NCBI GenBank assembly: GCA_900552455.1
Contig: URZX01000009.1
Span: 1-64,000, forward strand
From: an uncultured Peptococcaceae bacterium
GTDB taxonomy: Bacteria; Bacillota; Peptococcia; Peptococcales; Peptococcaceae
Length of the DNA: 64,000 nt
Reading direction: 5' to 3'
The notes beneath the pieces are model-generated. The model had not been told where the DNA came from and did no database searches. It was given only the letters and a program-made list of their open reading frames with translations. The stretch's first letter is position 1; the number at the start of each line of letters is the position of its first letter. The position numbers and the translations under genes are program-made. Shown one piece after another: positions 46,759 to 55,865 of this stretch.

Positions 46759-48757
46759 GCTGATCAGTCGGAATGTGCGCAAAAACCTCCGCGATTATCT
46801 GATCTATTTTCTGACGCTGATGCTTTCGATCAGCCTGTTTTACGCCTTCAATTCCATTTCTGACCAGCCTGCGTTTTTGGAAATGGGGATGACGCGAAAG
46901 CTGCTCTATGACCAACTCGGCACGTTGATCTCCGTGCTCTCGGTGGTGATCGCCGTGGTGCTGGCTTTTTTGATCGTTTACGCCAATCAGTTTTTGCTGA
47001 AACGTTGCAAGAAAGAGCTGGGCATTTATATGCTGCTTGGCATGAAGAAAGGGCGCATCGCGCGTATTTTTGCTGGCGAAACGCTTTGCGTCGGAGTGAT
47101 CGCGCTCGGCGTTGGCTTGACCCTCGGTGTGTTGCTTTCCCAGGGCATAGCGCTCGTCGCGCTGAAATTGTTTGCGGTGGCGCTCGATGAGTACCAGCCG
47201 GTCTTTTCAGCCAGCGCGTTCTGGCAAACGCTCCGGTGCTTTGTGCTGATCTTTTTGATCGTGATGTTCTTGAATGTGTGGTCGGTATCCAGCGTTCGCC
47301 TGATTGATCTGCTGACGGCGGGGCGGAAAAATGAGCACTTGAAAACGGAGAAGCGCGCCGTTTCTGCCGCTCTGTTTGTGCTTGCCCTTGCATGCATCGG
47401 CGCGGCTGGCTTTTTGTTTGATAAAAATGGCATCCTGCCTTCCAGGGACGATGCTTCTTTCCAGATCGCCGGTGCGCTGCTGATCGCAGGGACGCTGTTC
47501 CTCTTTTATGCGCTGGCGAGCGTTTTTATCCAGCTGGCGCAGCGCAATCAGCGTTTTTATCTGAAAGGGCTGAACACATTCCTGGTCCGCCAGATTGCAA
47601 GCAAGATCCGCACCAACTATCTGGTGATGACGGTGGTTTGCGCGCTTCTGACGATCACCCTCTGCGCCGTTTCCATTGGCACGAGCACGGGGCTTGCTAT
47701 GAACGAACTGGCGAGCGCGGCCACGCCGTATGATCTGACTGTGATGTCGGATGTTTCCCGTGATGGCGATGGCAGCATTGCAGAATATCTTGCTGACCAT
47801 GACGTGCAAATGAGCAACTACGCAGAAAGAATGGAACAGATCAGCGTATATAACGCCGATATGCTCTACAAAGACTTATTTGAGGGGCAAACTTTGAATC
47901 TGTGGCCGATTGATGAGGCAGTCTCTGATACCGAAGTCGTTGTTATTTCCATTTCAGATTTTAACCGGGCATTGTCTATGCAGGATAAAGCACCGATCGC
48001 ACTGGCAGATGATGCGTATCTACTGAATTGCAACTATGAAGGAACTCTTTCGTATGTGGAAGAGGCCCTGCGTACCCATCCTGAGCTCATTATAGGCGGC
48101 ATCACCCTTCATCGTGCGTCCGAAGAAGTTCTCCATGAGACATACTGGATGACCTCTATCGGCAACAATGATCGCGGCACATTGATCGTGCCGGATTATG
48201 TTGCCGATACGCTGGTAAAGGAGGCAAATTTTCTACTGGTTCAGTATAAGGCCAGCACCAACCCAGACGAGGTGTTGCAAAAGATGATCCCCATCGGCCT
48301 GGACGATGCGCACGGCTATCGGTATGCAGAAAAGAACATGATGTATGATATGTTCTATGGCATGAACGCCTTGGTGACCTTCCTCTGCTGCTACATCGGC
48401 CTGGTGTTTTTGCTGATTTGTGCAGCTATGCTCGCGTTGAAACAGCTGACGGAAACGACGGATAACAGCTACCGCTTTGGGCTGCTGCAAAAGCTGGGCG
48501 CCAGCCCTCAGCAGGTAAACCGCGCCTTGTTGGCGCAGACGGCGGTGTTCTTTGCCGTTCCCCTGGCGGTGGCAGGGTTGTATTCTGTGCTGTTGATTGC
48601 CAAGGGCATGGAGATCGTTGAAGAATTTATGAACATCCATATTGCAACCAATGTGTGGCTAACGGTCATGCTCTTTCTGCTCGTGTATGGGGGCTATTTC
48701 ATCGCCACCTATTTATCCTGCAAACAGATGGTCACGGAACAAAAAATGGAGGTGTGA
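46745..48757 (+). CDS. BceB-like permease (FtsX family, ten helices)
   Basis: 670 aa, GGGAGGTGAGCAGA before ATG at 46745. FtsX architecture: first helix after ISRNVRKNLRDYLIYFLTLM, clusters of helices near 60-80, 105-130, 150-170, 200-290, a large extracellular domain (about residues 320-540) characteristic of BceB, and two or three final helices. The extracellular domain is the sensor for the peptide antibiotic. Full length and intact. Confidence 0.92.
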   Translation: MTAFKLISRNVRKNLRDYLIYFLTLMLSISLFYAFNSISDQPAFLEMGMTRKLLYDQLGTLISVLSVVIAVVLAFLIVYANQFLLKRCKKELGIYMLLGMKKGRIARIFAGETLCVGVIALGVGLTLGVLLSQGIALVALKLFAVALDEYQPVFSASAFWQTLRCFVLIFLIVMFLNVWSVSSVRLIDLLTAGRKNEHLKTEKRAVSAALFVLALACIGAAGFLFDKNGILPSRDDASFQIAGALLIAGTLFLFYALASVFIQLAQRNQRFYLKGLNTFLVRQIASKIRTNYLVMTVVCALLTITLCAVSIGTSTGLAMNELASAATPYDLTVMSDVSRDGDGSIAEYLADHDVQMSNYAERMEQISVYNADMLYKDLFEGQTLNLWPIDEAVSDTEVVVISISDFNRALSMQDKAPIALADDAYLLNCNYEGTLSYVEEALRTHPELIIGGITLHRASEEVLHETYWMTSIGNNDRGTLIVPDYVADTLVKEANFLLVQYKASTNPDEVLQKMIPIGLDDAHGYRYAEKNMMYDMFYGMNALVTFLCCYIGLVFLLICAAMLALKQLTETTDNSYRFGLLQKLGASPQQVNRALLAQTAVFFAVPLAVAGLYSVLLIAKGMEIVEEFMNIHIATNVWLTVMLFLLVYGGYFIATYLSCKQMVTEQKMEV

Positions 48758-48759
48758 AA

Positions 48760-48888
48760 GTGTTGTCGGAAAACATCAAATGGGAGGCTGTCATTCAGAG
48801 CATCGTGGATATCTGGCTGCCGGTATTTGGCGCCGTCGCCGTTGTTGTTCTCCTCGCTGTTCTTGTGCGCATCCTCAAGAAAAAATAA
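48760..48888 (+). CDS. Single-helix microprotein at the end of the bce operon
   Basis: 42 aa, GTG start with GGAGG 8 bases upstream. Sequence opens LSENIKWEAVIQSIVDIW, continues through one hydrophobic helix and ends LVRILKKK. It begins two bases after the bceB stop, so it belongs to the operon. No family recognised; it may be a small modulator of the transporter or kinase. Confidence 0.6.
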   Translation: MLSENIKWEAVIQSIVDIWLPVFGAVAVVVLLAVLVRILKKK

Positions 48889-48924
48889 TCCTTGCTCAGC
48901 TAGCGCTGATCTCGTGCCAACACG

Positions 48925-48971
48925 ACAGAACCCGGTGCCCTTCCAGCGCGAAGGAACCGGGTTCTGTTTTT
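48925..48971 (+). terminator. Terminator after the bce operon
   Basis: ACAGAACCCGGT ... ACCGGGTTCTGT stem with an inner hairpin (CCTTC/GAAGG) and T-run; it also faces the convergent MATE gene. Confidence 0.88.
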
Positions 48972-48984
48972 GGGCGATCATGGC

Positions 48985-50325
48985 TCAGGCGTCTTTCTGC
49001 TGCAATTCTCTACGCAAGCTTCGCAGGATGACGATGGAGAGAACTGCGGCGAGGGTGGCGCTGGCTGGAAGGTTGAGCCAGATACCGATGAGGCCGAGGG
49101 GCCAAAGGAGGATGAGGAAGAGTACGGGGAAGGCGAGCGTTGTGGAGACGGAGATGAGCGCGGCCTGGAATGGCTTGCCGATGGCGATCATGTAGCTTTG
49201 GGTGGCGAAGCCGAGCCAGCGTGTGAGATAAGCGAAGCTGAAGAGGCCGAGGGCGGCGGTTGCGGTGTTGAGGAGCTCCTGGTTGGCATCGGGCACAAAG
49301 AGATGGATGATGAACGTCGGCTCACTGCGCACGAGGAACATCAGCGCGATGGTTGTGACGGCGGCACCGATGAAACAGCAGCGCTCGATGGCGCGCACGC
49401 GGCTGTATTTCCGCGCGCCCCAGTTGTAGCCGACGGCAGGCTGGAGGGCGTCGCAGATGCCGTATAAGAGCGGCTGGATGAGTCCGTCGACAAAGAGCAG
49501 GACGCCGTAAACGCTGACGGCCATGGCGCCGCCAAGGCGCACGAGGATGGCGTTCATGAGGATCTCTGTGATGCGCGCGGAGACGTTATTGAGAAAATTT
49601 GGCGTGCCGCAGGCGGCGATGTGGCGCACGAGTTTCCAGCTAAAACGCGGACGTGTAAAACGCAGCACAGATTTTCCGCGCAGGAAGGGGATGTAGGCGA
49701 TGAGCACACAGACACCCATGCCAAGGCTGCCAGCCAGCGCTGCGGCCCAGACGCCCCAGCCGAAAACGCCGAGAAAAATAAGTTCAAATCCTGCGCAGAG
49801 CACGCTCATGAGAATGTTCAGCGCCAGGCTGCCGCGGATGAATCCGCTGATGCGCAGGAAATTGTCCATCGCGAACATGGCGGTGGTGAGCGGCGAGCAG
49901 AGGGCGTAGACGCGCAGATATTCTACAGCCATGGCGGCAAATTCGCCGTCAGCGCCCAGGAAGCGAATGAGCAGCGGCGCGGCAGCAAAGAGCGCGGCAC
50001 CGATGAGAATGCCAAGGGCGTGGATGAGCAAACAGGCGCAGGTGAAGATGTTGTTGGCTTCTTTTTTGTCACCGCGGCCAAGAGCGATGGAGATGGGCAC
50101 GGAAGCGCCGACGCCGATGAGATCGGCCAGCGAAAAATTGATGATCACAAAGGGCATGGCCAGATTGATCGCTGCGAAGGCCATTGCGCCGATGAACTGT
50201 CCCACGAAAACGCCGTCCAGCGTGTAGTAAAGGCTGGAGGCGAGCATGCTGAGGGCGCCGGGAATGGCGGCGAAGAAAAAGAGCCGCACCGGTGGAGTTT
50301 GTGAGAATAGGGTTGGGGAATCCAT
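48985..50325 (-). CDS. MATE-family efflux transporter (second)
   Basis: 446 aa from ATG at 50325 (CCAAGGAGG upstream). Twelve helices; MatE motifs SSLYYTLDGVFVGQFIGAMA (about residues 29-48), PFVIINFSLADLIGVGASVP and YGICDALQPAVGYNWGARKY. It is not closely similar to the MATE protein at 28111. Substrate unknown. Confidence 0.92.
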   Translation of the reverse strand: MDSPTLFSQTPPVRLFFFAAIPGALSMLASSLYYTLDGVFVGQFIGAMAFAAINLAMPFVIINFSLADLIGVGASVPISIALGRGDKKEANNIFTCACLLIHALGILIGAALFAAAPLLIRFLGADGEFAAMAVEYLRVYALCSPLTTAMFAMDNFLRISGFIRGSLALNILMSVLCAGFELIFLGVFGWGVWAAALAGSLGMGVCVLIAYIPFLRGKSVLRFTRPRFSWKLVRHIAACGTPNFLNNVSARITEILMNAILVRLGGAMAVSVYGVLLFVDGLIQPLLYGICDALQPAVGYNWGARKYSRVRAIERCCFIGAAVTTIALMFLVRSEPTFIIHLFVPDANQELLNTATAALGLFSFAYLTRWLGFATQSYMIAIGKPFQAALISVSTTLAFPVLFLILLWPLGLIGIWLNLPASATLAAVLSIVILRSLRRELQQKDA

Positions 50326-50357
50326 GTGGTCCTCCTTGGAGATGAGATACTCTATCC

Positions 50358-50386
50358 AGTATAAAGGGAAAATCGTCGGCTGCCAA
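50358..50386 (-). promoter_or_regulatory. Promoter of the second MATE gene
   Basis: Minus-strand TTGGCA (50386-50381), 17-base spacer, TATACT (50363-50358). Confidence 0.75.
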
Positions 50387-50405
50387 GTATGGCGAAAGTA
50401 AATTT

Positions 50406-50526
50406 TGTGGAAAACGCGGAGGCGGCGATTTTCTGGGGAAAACGCTGGTTTTCCGCTGCGGTTGTGGATAAATCTTCGGAAAAGTCGTCGGTTTTCCACA
50501 AATCCTGCGGAAAAAGCTGTGGAATC
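50406..50526. repeat. Cluster of DnaA-box-like and GGAAAA repeats
   Basis: Sites: TGTGGAAAA (50406-50414), TGTGGATAA (50463-50471, complement of the exact DnaA box TTATCCACA), TTTTCCACA (50492-50500, one mismatch), TGTGGAATC (50518-50526). The motif GGAAAA recurs about nine times to 50615, including hairpin GGAAAAC-GCTG-GTTTTCC (50437-50454). An AT-rich stretch (50636-50700) follows. No gene is supported between 50326 and 50787. Confidence 0.5.
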
Positions 50527-50688
50527 ACGGGGGAAAGTTGGCGGAAAAGTTGTCTGCGACCGCTTGCGGCGCGGCGTCGGAGGGCGATGTAAAAGGGCGT
50601 GACAACTTTGGAAAAGTTTGCGTGCAACGGAGGATAAGAAATTATGATGAAAATTTCAGATTTTTGATGCAAATTTCGAAAATTCCGC

Positions 50689-50717
50689 TTGCAATATATG
50701 TACGCAGGGTATATCAT
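50689..50717 (+). promoter_or_regulatory. Promoter of the ABC substrate-binding protein gene
   Basis: TTGCAA (50689-50694), 17-base spacer, TATCAT (50712-50717). Confidence 0.65.
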
Positions 50718-50787
50718 AGTATCAACTCCACATCACGTGGGATCTCATCCGAGAAATTGTAGAATTTGTAGAACGGAGGAATGTAGG

Positions 50788-51822
50788 ATGAAGATGAAAA
50801 AATGGATCGCCGGGATCGCGCTCGGCAGTATGATGTTGTTGGCAGGCTGCGGCGGCGGCTCCGGTAGCGGCGGTAGTGCAGCAGGAGAAGGCAGCGCGGC
50901 AGCAGAAGCGAATGCAGATGCGCTGCAGATCGGTATCATCCAGACGCAGGCACACGTGGCACTTGACCGTGCCCGTGAAGGCTTCGAAGCTGGTCTGGAA
51001 GAAGCTGGCTACACTGTTGGTGAAGATGTCGTCATCGATTACCAGAACGCTCAGGGTGACCAGTCCAATCTGAACACCATCACCAACCAATTTGCCAGCG
51101 ACAAGAAAGACCTTGTCTGCGCCATCGCTACACAGGCAGCTGTGCAGATGGCCAGCGCCAGCTCCGATATTCCAATCGTCGGCACCGCGATCACCGATTA
51201 TGAAAGCGTCGGCCTTGTTGAAAGCAACGACGCACCTGGTGGAAATGTCACCGGTACCAGCGATATGAACCCTATTGCAGATCAGGTCGCACTGATGCAG
51301 CAGCTTATGCCTGACCTCAGCTCGGTCGGCGTTATGTACTGCTCTGCGGAAGAAAACTCCCGCATTCAGTTCGAACTGTTCAAAGAAGAATGCGAAGCAG
51401 CCGGCATTTCTGTGACAGAAATGACCGTATCTAATGTCAACGAGATCCAGCAGGCAGCAACGAGCCTCATCGGTGAAGACATCCAGGCCATTTATGTGCC
51501 AACCGATAACACGCTTGCGTCCGCTATGACAACCCTCACTGGCGTGACCAACGAAGCGAAGATTCCTGTCTTCACTGGCGAAGTTGGGATGCTCTCTGGC
51601 GGCGGCACCGCGACTGTCAGCGTCGACTACTACGAACTTGGCAAGCAGACTGGCGCGATGGCTGCCCAGATCCTCAAGGGTGAAGCAGAACCTGCTACCA
51701 TGGCGATCGAAATGCCAGCCAATAACACCACTGAGATCAATCAGGAAGAAGTGGATCTGCTCGGCATCACCGTTCCAGACGAACTGGCTGAATTCGTCGG
51801 CGACTACGCTGCTGAAGAATAA
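50788..51822 (+). CDS. ABC transporter substrate-binding lipoprotein (TrpX-like)
   Basis: 344 aa from ATG at 50788 (ACGGAGGAATG upstream). Lipoprotein signal with lipobox LLAGC, then a Gly/Ser/Ala linker. Mature domain matches PF04392: IGIIQTQAHVALDRAREGFE, LEEAGYTVGEDVVIDYQNAQ, FASDKKDLVCAIATQAAVQM, GTAITDYESVGLVES, GVMYCSAEENSRIQFELFKE and VDYYELGKQTGAMAAQIL. Family members in streptococci transport tryptophan or related aromatic compounds; ligand here uncertain. A terminator follows, so the binding protein is probably made in excess of the membrane parts. Confidence 0.9.
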   Translation: MKMKKWIAGIALGSMMLLAGCGGGSGSGGSAAGEGSAAAEANADALQIGIIQTQAHVALDRAREGFEAGLEEAGYTVGEDVVIDYQNAQGDQSNLNTITNQFASDKKDLVCAIATQAAVQMASASSDIPIVGTAITDYESVGLVESNDAPGGNVTGTSDMNPIADQVALMQQLMPDLSSVGVMYCSAEENSRIQFELFKEECEAAGISVTEMTVSNVNEIQQAATSLIGEDIQAIYVPTDNTLASAMTTLTGVTNEAKIPVFTGEVGMLSGGGTATVSVDYYELGKQTGAMAAQILKGEAEPATMAIEMPANNTTEINQEEVDLLGITVPDELAEFVGDYAAEE

Positions 51823-51849
51823 TGAATCCCTTGCCGCGTGAGCGGTATG

Positions 51850-51888
51850 ACGAAGGGTCACCCCTGTGGCGACCCTTCGTTTTGTTTG
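51850..51888 (+). terminator. Terminator after the binding-protein gene
   Basis: ACGAAGGGTC ... GACCCTTCGT then TTTGTTTG; placed before the permease promoter. Confidence 0.85.
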
Positions 51889-51923
51889 TTTATTCCGACT
51901 ATTACTTTTTGCCGGGAAGTTAT

Positions 51924-51952
51924 TTGGCGAAGGCCGCTTGCTATGCTATAAT
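51924..51952 (+). promoter_or_regulatory. Promoter of the permease-ATPase genes
   Basis: TTGGCG (51924-51929), 17-base spacer, TATAAT (51947-51952). Confidence 0.65.
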
Positions 51953-52000
51953 GCAAGAGTGGGAGATTGCTCCCGGCTATGCACACAATGGAGGCATATT

Positions 52001-52876
52001 ATGGAACTCGTACTTTCGACGGTTGCCCAGGGGCTTTTGTGGGCCGTGTTGGCGATCGGTCTTTTCATCACATTCCGCATTCTGGATATCGCGGATCTTT
52101 CTATTGAAGGCACTTATCCTCTCGGCGGCGCCATTGCCGTCATGACGATCACCGGCGGCGGTTCGCCGCTTCTGGCAGTCATCTTTGCATTCTTTGGCGG
52201 ATGCATTGCCGGCGCTGTCACTGGTTTTCTGCACACAAAGCTCAAGATCCCTGCGCTTCTCGCCGGGATCCTTACGATGATCGGGCTGTACTCGATCAAC
52301 CTGCGCATCATGGGCCGCGCCACCACATCCATTCTAGGCGAAGAAACGGTCTACAGCTTTTTTGAAAACAACATGAGCAAGGTTTCCGCGACGCTGATCG
52401 TCGGCCTTTTGGCCACGCTTGTCGTCTGGTTCTTCTGCTACATTTTCTTCGGCACCGAGCTTGGTGCCGCCATCCGCGCCACCGGCGACAATCCACAGAT
52501 GATCCGCGCGCAGGGCATCAACACCGATGTCACCATCATGCTTGGCCTGATCATCTCCAACGGCTTTGTCGGCGTCACCGGCGCGCTGCTCAGTCAGTCC
52601 AACGGCTATGCCGATGTCAACATGGGGACTGGTGTCCTTGTCACTGGCCTCGCTTCGATCATCATCGGCGAAGTGCTCTTCGGCACTCGCAGTTTCAAAA
52701 ACTGGTTGATCAGTGTTGTGCTCGGATCCATCGTTTATCGTGCCGTGGTCGCGTTCGTGCTCTGGCTGGGCATGAATCCTAATGACCTCAAGCTGCTCAC
52801 CGCTGTTATCGTTGCAGTCGCGCTAGCTCTGCCGCTCATCAAGAGCAAGATGCAGAAGCTGCGCTCGAATATGTGA
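52001..52876 (+). CDS. ABC transporter permease (TrpY-like, BPD_transp_2)
   Basis: 291 aa from ATG at 52001 (AATGGAGG upstream). Nine or so hydrophobic helices; ITFRILDIADLSIEGTYPLG, LLAGILTMIGLYSINLRIMG, GAAIRATGDNPQMIRAQGIN (EAA-like cytoplasmic loop) and SQSNGYADVNMGTGVLVTGL match the family. Membrane subunit of the importer with the binding protein at 50788 and the ATPase that follows 13 bases later. Confidence 0.9.
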   Translation: MELVLSTVAQGLLWAVLAIGLFITFRILDIADLSIEGTYPLGGAIAVMTITGGGSPLLAVIFAFFGGCIAGAVTGFLHTKLKIPALLAGILTMIGLYSINLRIMGRATTSILGEETVYSFFENNMSKVSATLIVGLLATLVVWFFCYIFFGTELGAAIRATGDNPQMIRAQGINTDVTIMLGLIISNGFVGVTGALLSQSNGYADVNMGTGVLVTGLASIIIGEVLFGTRSFKNWLISVVLGSIVYRAVVAFVLWLGMNPNDLKLLTAVIVAVALALPLIKSKMQKLRSNM

Positions 52877-52889
52877 GGAGGTTGGGATC

Positions 52890-53690
52890 ATGTCAATGTT
52901 AGATCTGAACGGCATCGAAAAAACCTTTAATCCCGGCAGCGTCAACCAGAAAAAAGCCCTGCGCGGTCTCGAGCTGCATCTTGAAGAGGGCGATTTTGTC
53001 ACCGTCATCGGCGGCAACGGCGCCGGGAAATCAACAATGCTCAACGCCATCGCCGGCGTCTTTCCTGTGGACAAAGGCGAGATCTTTATCAATAATGTCA
53101 ACGTGACCAAGCTTCCTGAGCACAAGCGCGCTGCCTACATCGGCCGCGTGTTCCAGGATCCAATGATGGGCACCTGCGCGAACATGCAGATCGAGGAAAA
53201 CCTCGCCATGGCATCGCGCCGCGGTCAGCGTCCAGGACTTCGTTGGAGCTCCCGCGCCAAGGACCGCGCCTTCTTCCAGGAACGCTTGTCCATGCTCGGG
53301 CTCGGTCTGGAAGAACGTCTTACCCAGCGCGTCGGTCTGCTTTCCGGTGGCCAGCGCCAGGCGCTGACGTTGCTCATGGCCACGCTCAAGCGCCCGGATA
53401 TCCTGCTCCTCGACGAGCACACCGCAGCGCTTGACCCAAAAACGGCTTCCAAGGTGCTTGAGATTACCGACCACATCGTCGCAGAAAACGGGCTGACCAC
53501 CATCATGATCACCCACAACATGCGCGATGCCATCAACCACGGCAACCGTCTGGTCATGCTCGACAATGGGACCGTTGCTGTCGATATCCGCAAGGAAGAT
53601 TATCCAAATCTCTCCGTGCAGGATCTTTTACAAATGTTTGAGAAGGCAAGCGGCGACGCCATTTTAAGTGACGCCCTGCTCCTTTCTTGA
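52890..53690 (+). CDS. ABC transporter ATP-binding protein (TrpZ-like)
   Basis: 266 aa, GAGGAGGTTGGGATC before the ATG. Walker A GGNGAGKSTMLNAIAG (about residues 41-56), Q-loop RVFQDPMMGTCANMQIEEN, signature LLSGGQRQALTLLMATL, Walker B ILLLDEHTAALDP with a histidine after DE, as is usual in this subfamily, H-loop MITHNMRDAI. Cytoplasmic energiser of the TrpXYZ-like transporter. Confidence 0.92.
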   Translation: MSMLDLNGIEKTFNPGSVNQKKALRGLELHLEEGDFVTVIGGNGAGKSTMLNAIAGVFPVDKGEIFINNVNVTKLPEHKRAAYIGRVFQDPMMGTCANMQIEENLAMASRRGQRPGLRWSSRAKDRAFFQERLSMLGLGLEERLTQRVGLLSGGQRQALTLLMATLKRPDILLLDEHTAALDPKTASKVLEITDHIVAENGLTTIMITHNMRDAINHGNRLVMLDNGTVAVDIRKEDYPNLSVQDLLQMFEKASGDAILSDALLLS

Positions 53691-53726
53691 TAAATTTTTC
53701 AAATTTCTATGAGGTGAAAGAAAAAA

Positions 53727-54938
53727 ATGATCGTATTAGTTATGAACAGTGGGAGTTCTTCCCTGAAGTTCCAGCTCATTGACATGGACAACGGCGACGT
53801 TATGTCCAAGGGCCTTGTCGAACGCATCGGTATGGGCGGCGACGCCGGCTTCGAAGTCAAGGCAAAAGGCGAAAAGATCAAAAAGGATGTTAAGGCTGAC
53901 GACCACAAGCAGGCTGTTGCACTCGTTATCGACGCACTCACCACTGGTGACCTCGCCGTTGTTGACGACCTCAACAACATCGACGCCATCGGTCATCGCA
54001 TCGTGCAGGGCGGCGACTCCTTCCCTAAGGCAGCTGTTGTTGACCAGCGCGTAAAGGATCTCGTCAGAGAATACGGCGCTATGGCTCCACTGCACAACTA
54101 TGCAGCGCTCGCTGGTATTGAAGCTTGCGAAGAGCTCATGCCAACCATCCCATCCGTCTGCGTATTCGACACGTCCTATCACATGACCATGGACCCAGCT
54201 CATTACATGTACGCCATCCCTTACGACGATTACAAAGAACTCAAGGTTCGTCGTTATGGCGCACACGGCACCAGCCACAAGTATGTTGCACGCGAAGCAG
54301 CAAAGGCTATGGGCCGTCCGCTGGAAGAACTCAAGCTCATCACCTGCCACCTCGGCAATGGTGCTTCCGTTTCTGCTATCAAGGGTGGTAAGATCGTTGA
54401 TACCTCCATGGGCTTCACCCCACTGGAAGGTCTCGTCATGGGTACCCGCGTTGGGGACATCGACGCTGCAGCAGTGCTCTTCATTATGAAGAACAAAGGC
54501 TACAGCATCGACGAAATGGATACCTACCTCAACAAGAAATGCGGTCTTCTCGGTGTCAGCGGTATCTCCAACGACTTCCGCGACCTCGAAGAAGCCATGC
54601 AGGAAGGCAACGAACGCGCGAAACTCGCTTACGACATGTTCGTGCTCCAGGTTAAGAAGTACATCGGTGCTTATTATGCAGAACTCGACGGCTGCGACGC
54701 CATCGTCTTCACTGCCGGCATCGGCGAAAACGACGACCTCGTGCGCGGCTCCATCTGCAGCGGCCTCGATGCACTCGGCATCTCTGTTGATCCAGCCAAG
54801 AACGACGGCTGCCGCGAATTCCGCGACATCAGCACGGAAGGCGCAAAGGCACATGCATTCGTTATCCCAACCAACGAAGAATATGCCATCGCCACCGAAA
54901 CCATTGAGGCTGTTAAAGAAGCTGGCCTCGTGAAGTAA
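53727..54938 (+). CDS. ackA: Acetate kinase
   Basis: 403 aa; GAGGTG lies 12 bases before the ATG. Converts acetyl phosphate + ADP to acetate + ATP in the cytoplasm. Hallmarks: VMNSGSSSLKFQLID at 5-19 (phosphate site), HRIVQGGDSF, VFDTSYHMTM, RRYGAHGTSHKYVAREAA, LGNGASVSAI, DTSMGFTPLEGLVMGTRVGD and TAGIGENDDLVR. Full length. Strongly biased codons suggest high expression. No pta gene is visible alongside. Confidence 0.97.
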   Translation: MIVLVMNSGSSSLKFQLIDMDNGDVMSKGLVERIGMGGDAGFEVKAKGEKIKKDVKADDHKQAVALVIDALTTGDLAVVDDLNNIDAIGHRIVQGGDSFPKAAVVDQRVKDLVREYGAMAPLHNYAALAGIEACEELMPTIPSVCVFDTSYHMTMDPAHYMYAIPYDDYKELKVRRYGAHGTSHKYVAREAAKAMGRPLEELKLITCHLGNGASVSAIKGGKIVDTSMGFTPLEGLVMGTRVGDIDAAAVLFIMKNKGYSIDEMDTYLNKKCGLLGVSGISNDFRDLEEAMQEGNERAKLAYDMFVLQVKKYIGAYYAELDGCDAIVFTAGIGENDDLVRGSICSGLDALGISVDPAKNDGCREFRDISTEGAKAHAFVIPTNEEYAIATETIEAVKEAGLVK

Positions 54939-54960
54939 GCTATCCGCTTGAAAACGATCA

Positions 54961-54997
54961 TCCCCGATGCATATTGATATGGCATCGGGGATTTTTT
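54961..54997 (+). terminator. Terminator after ackA
   Basis: TCCCCGATGC ... GCATCGGGGA then TTTTTT. Confidence 0.9.
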
Positions 54998-55170
54998 CGT
55001 TTCGGATGAAATGTCAGGAAGATGTCAGGATCCTTTTCAGGAAATCTTTTATGTGATATTGGCGTATTGATTTTTTCCTTCTGAAACGGTATGATATGGT
55101 CGTACAAAGAAAGTAAAACTTAACGACGAGAAGTCAGTTTAAGACCAATAAGTGAAAAGGAGAACACATC

Positions 55171-55359
55171 ATGTTTTTTGTTTATTTGTTTTACGCCGAA
55201 CTCATTATCCTGCCGCTTCTGCTCATTTCTGTATTTGTGCACCAACGCACCAAGATGCAGTCGCTGGCGCTTCAACTTGCTGATGTCAGCGCCAAACTCG
55301 ATACTGTCGAGCGCGCACAAACGCGCGCGCCGCAGCAGACAGATGAAAACGTGCGATAA
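55171..55359 (+). CDS. Small membrane protein with coiled-coil tail
   Basis: 62 aa, AAAAGGAGAACACATC before the ATG. One N-terminal membrane helix (residues 3-22), then a short coiled coil (QRTKMQSLALQLADVSAKLD). No family recognised. Its own terminator follows, so it is expressed alone. Confidence 0.65.
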   Translation: MFFVYLFYAELIILPLLLISVFVHQRTKMQSLALQLADVSAKLDTVERAQTRAPQQTDENVR

Positions 55360-55374
55360 TTCCTGCTTGTCTCT

Positions 55375-55410
55375 GCCCCGGTGGGAGTCCGTCCCATCGG
55401 GGCTCTTTTC
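55375..55410 (+). terminator. Terminator
   Basis: GCCCCGGTGGGA ... TCCCATCGGGGC then TCTTTTC. Confidence 0.8.
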
Positions 55411-55505
55411 TTGTCCGCAGGGCAGCGCAGTATGGAAAAAGATTGTTCTGCAGAGCGGCCCATGGTAAAATAAAAAATAATCCATCAGTGGAGGAGGCGA
55501 TCCGC

Positions 55506-55850
55506 ATGGACTGTCGGCATAGGATCCTGTTGAATGTGGTGCTGGTCGTGTTGATCTTCGCACCGTTGTTTTACGTGCTGCGCCACCAAGCGTGGCTGTC
55601 GCTGTATATGAATGCGCTCAGCCTGTTCATCATCCTCTACATGTGCTGGGGATTTTTCAGGATCGCCTGTGCGCGCATCGCCGCGACGGACCAGCCGTGG
55701 AAAAAGGTGCTGCTCGGGTTCTGGTCTCTGGTGATGGCGGTGCTTTTGTCCGCCAATCATCTGCTGGATTTCTTCACTGGCTGGATCTGGTTCGCTGCCA
55801 TCGGCGGCACTGCTGTAGTGGCGTTTCTCATTGATCACGACGCATCCTGA
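55506..55850 (+). CDS. Small four-helix membrane protein
   Basis: 114 aa from ATG at 55506 (GTGGAGGAGG upstream). Hydrophobic helices at about 7-25, 33-52, 66-86, 88-108. No conserved motif recognised. First of three consecutive small membrane proteins in one direction. Confidence 0.65.
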   Translation: MDCRHRILLNVVLVVLIFAPLFYVLRHQAWLSLYMNALSLFIILYMCWGFFRIACARIAATDQPWKKVLLGFWSLVMAVLLSANHLLDFFTGWIWFAAIGGTAVVAFLIDHDAS

Positions 55851-55865
55851 AAGGCGGTGGCAGGC

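Noticed and set aside
50352..50717. 121-codon minus-strand frame over the DnaA-box region
   Set aside because: No ribosome site, low-complexity composition, and it overlaps two opposite promoters; the repeats explain the open frame.
50326..50787. Chromosomal origin of replication
   Set aside because: DnaA boxes are clustered, but dnaA/dnaN/rpmH are absent and gene direction does not flip clearly; reported as a cluster only.
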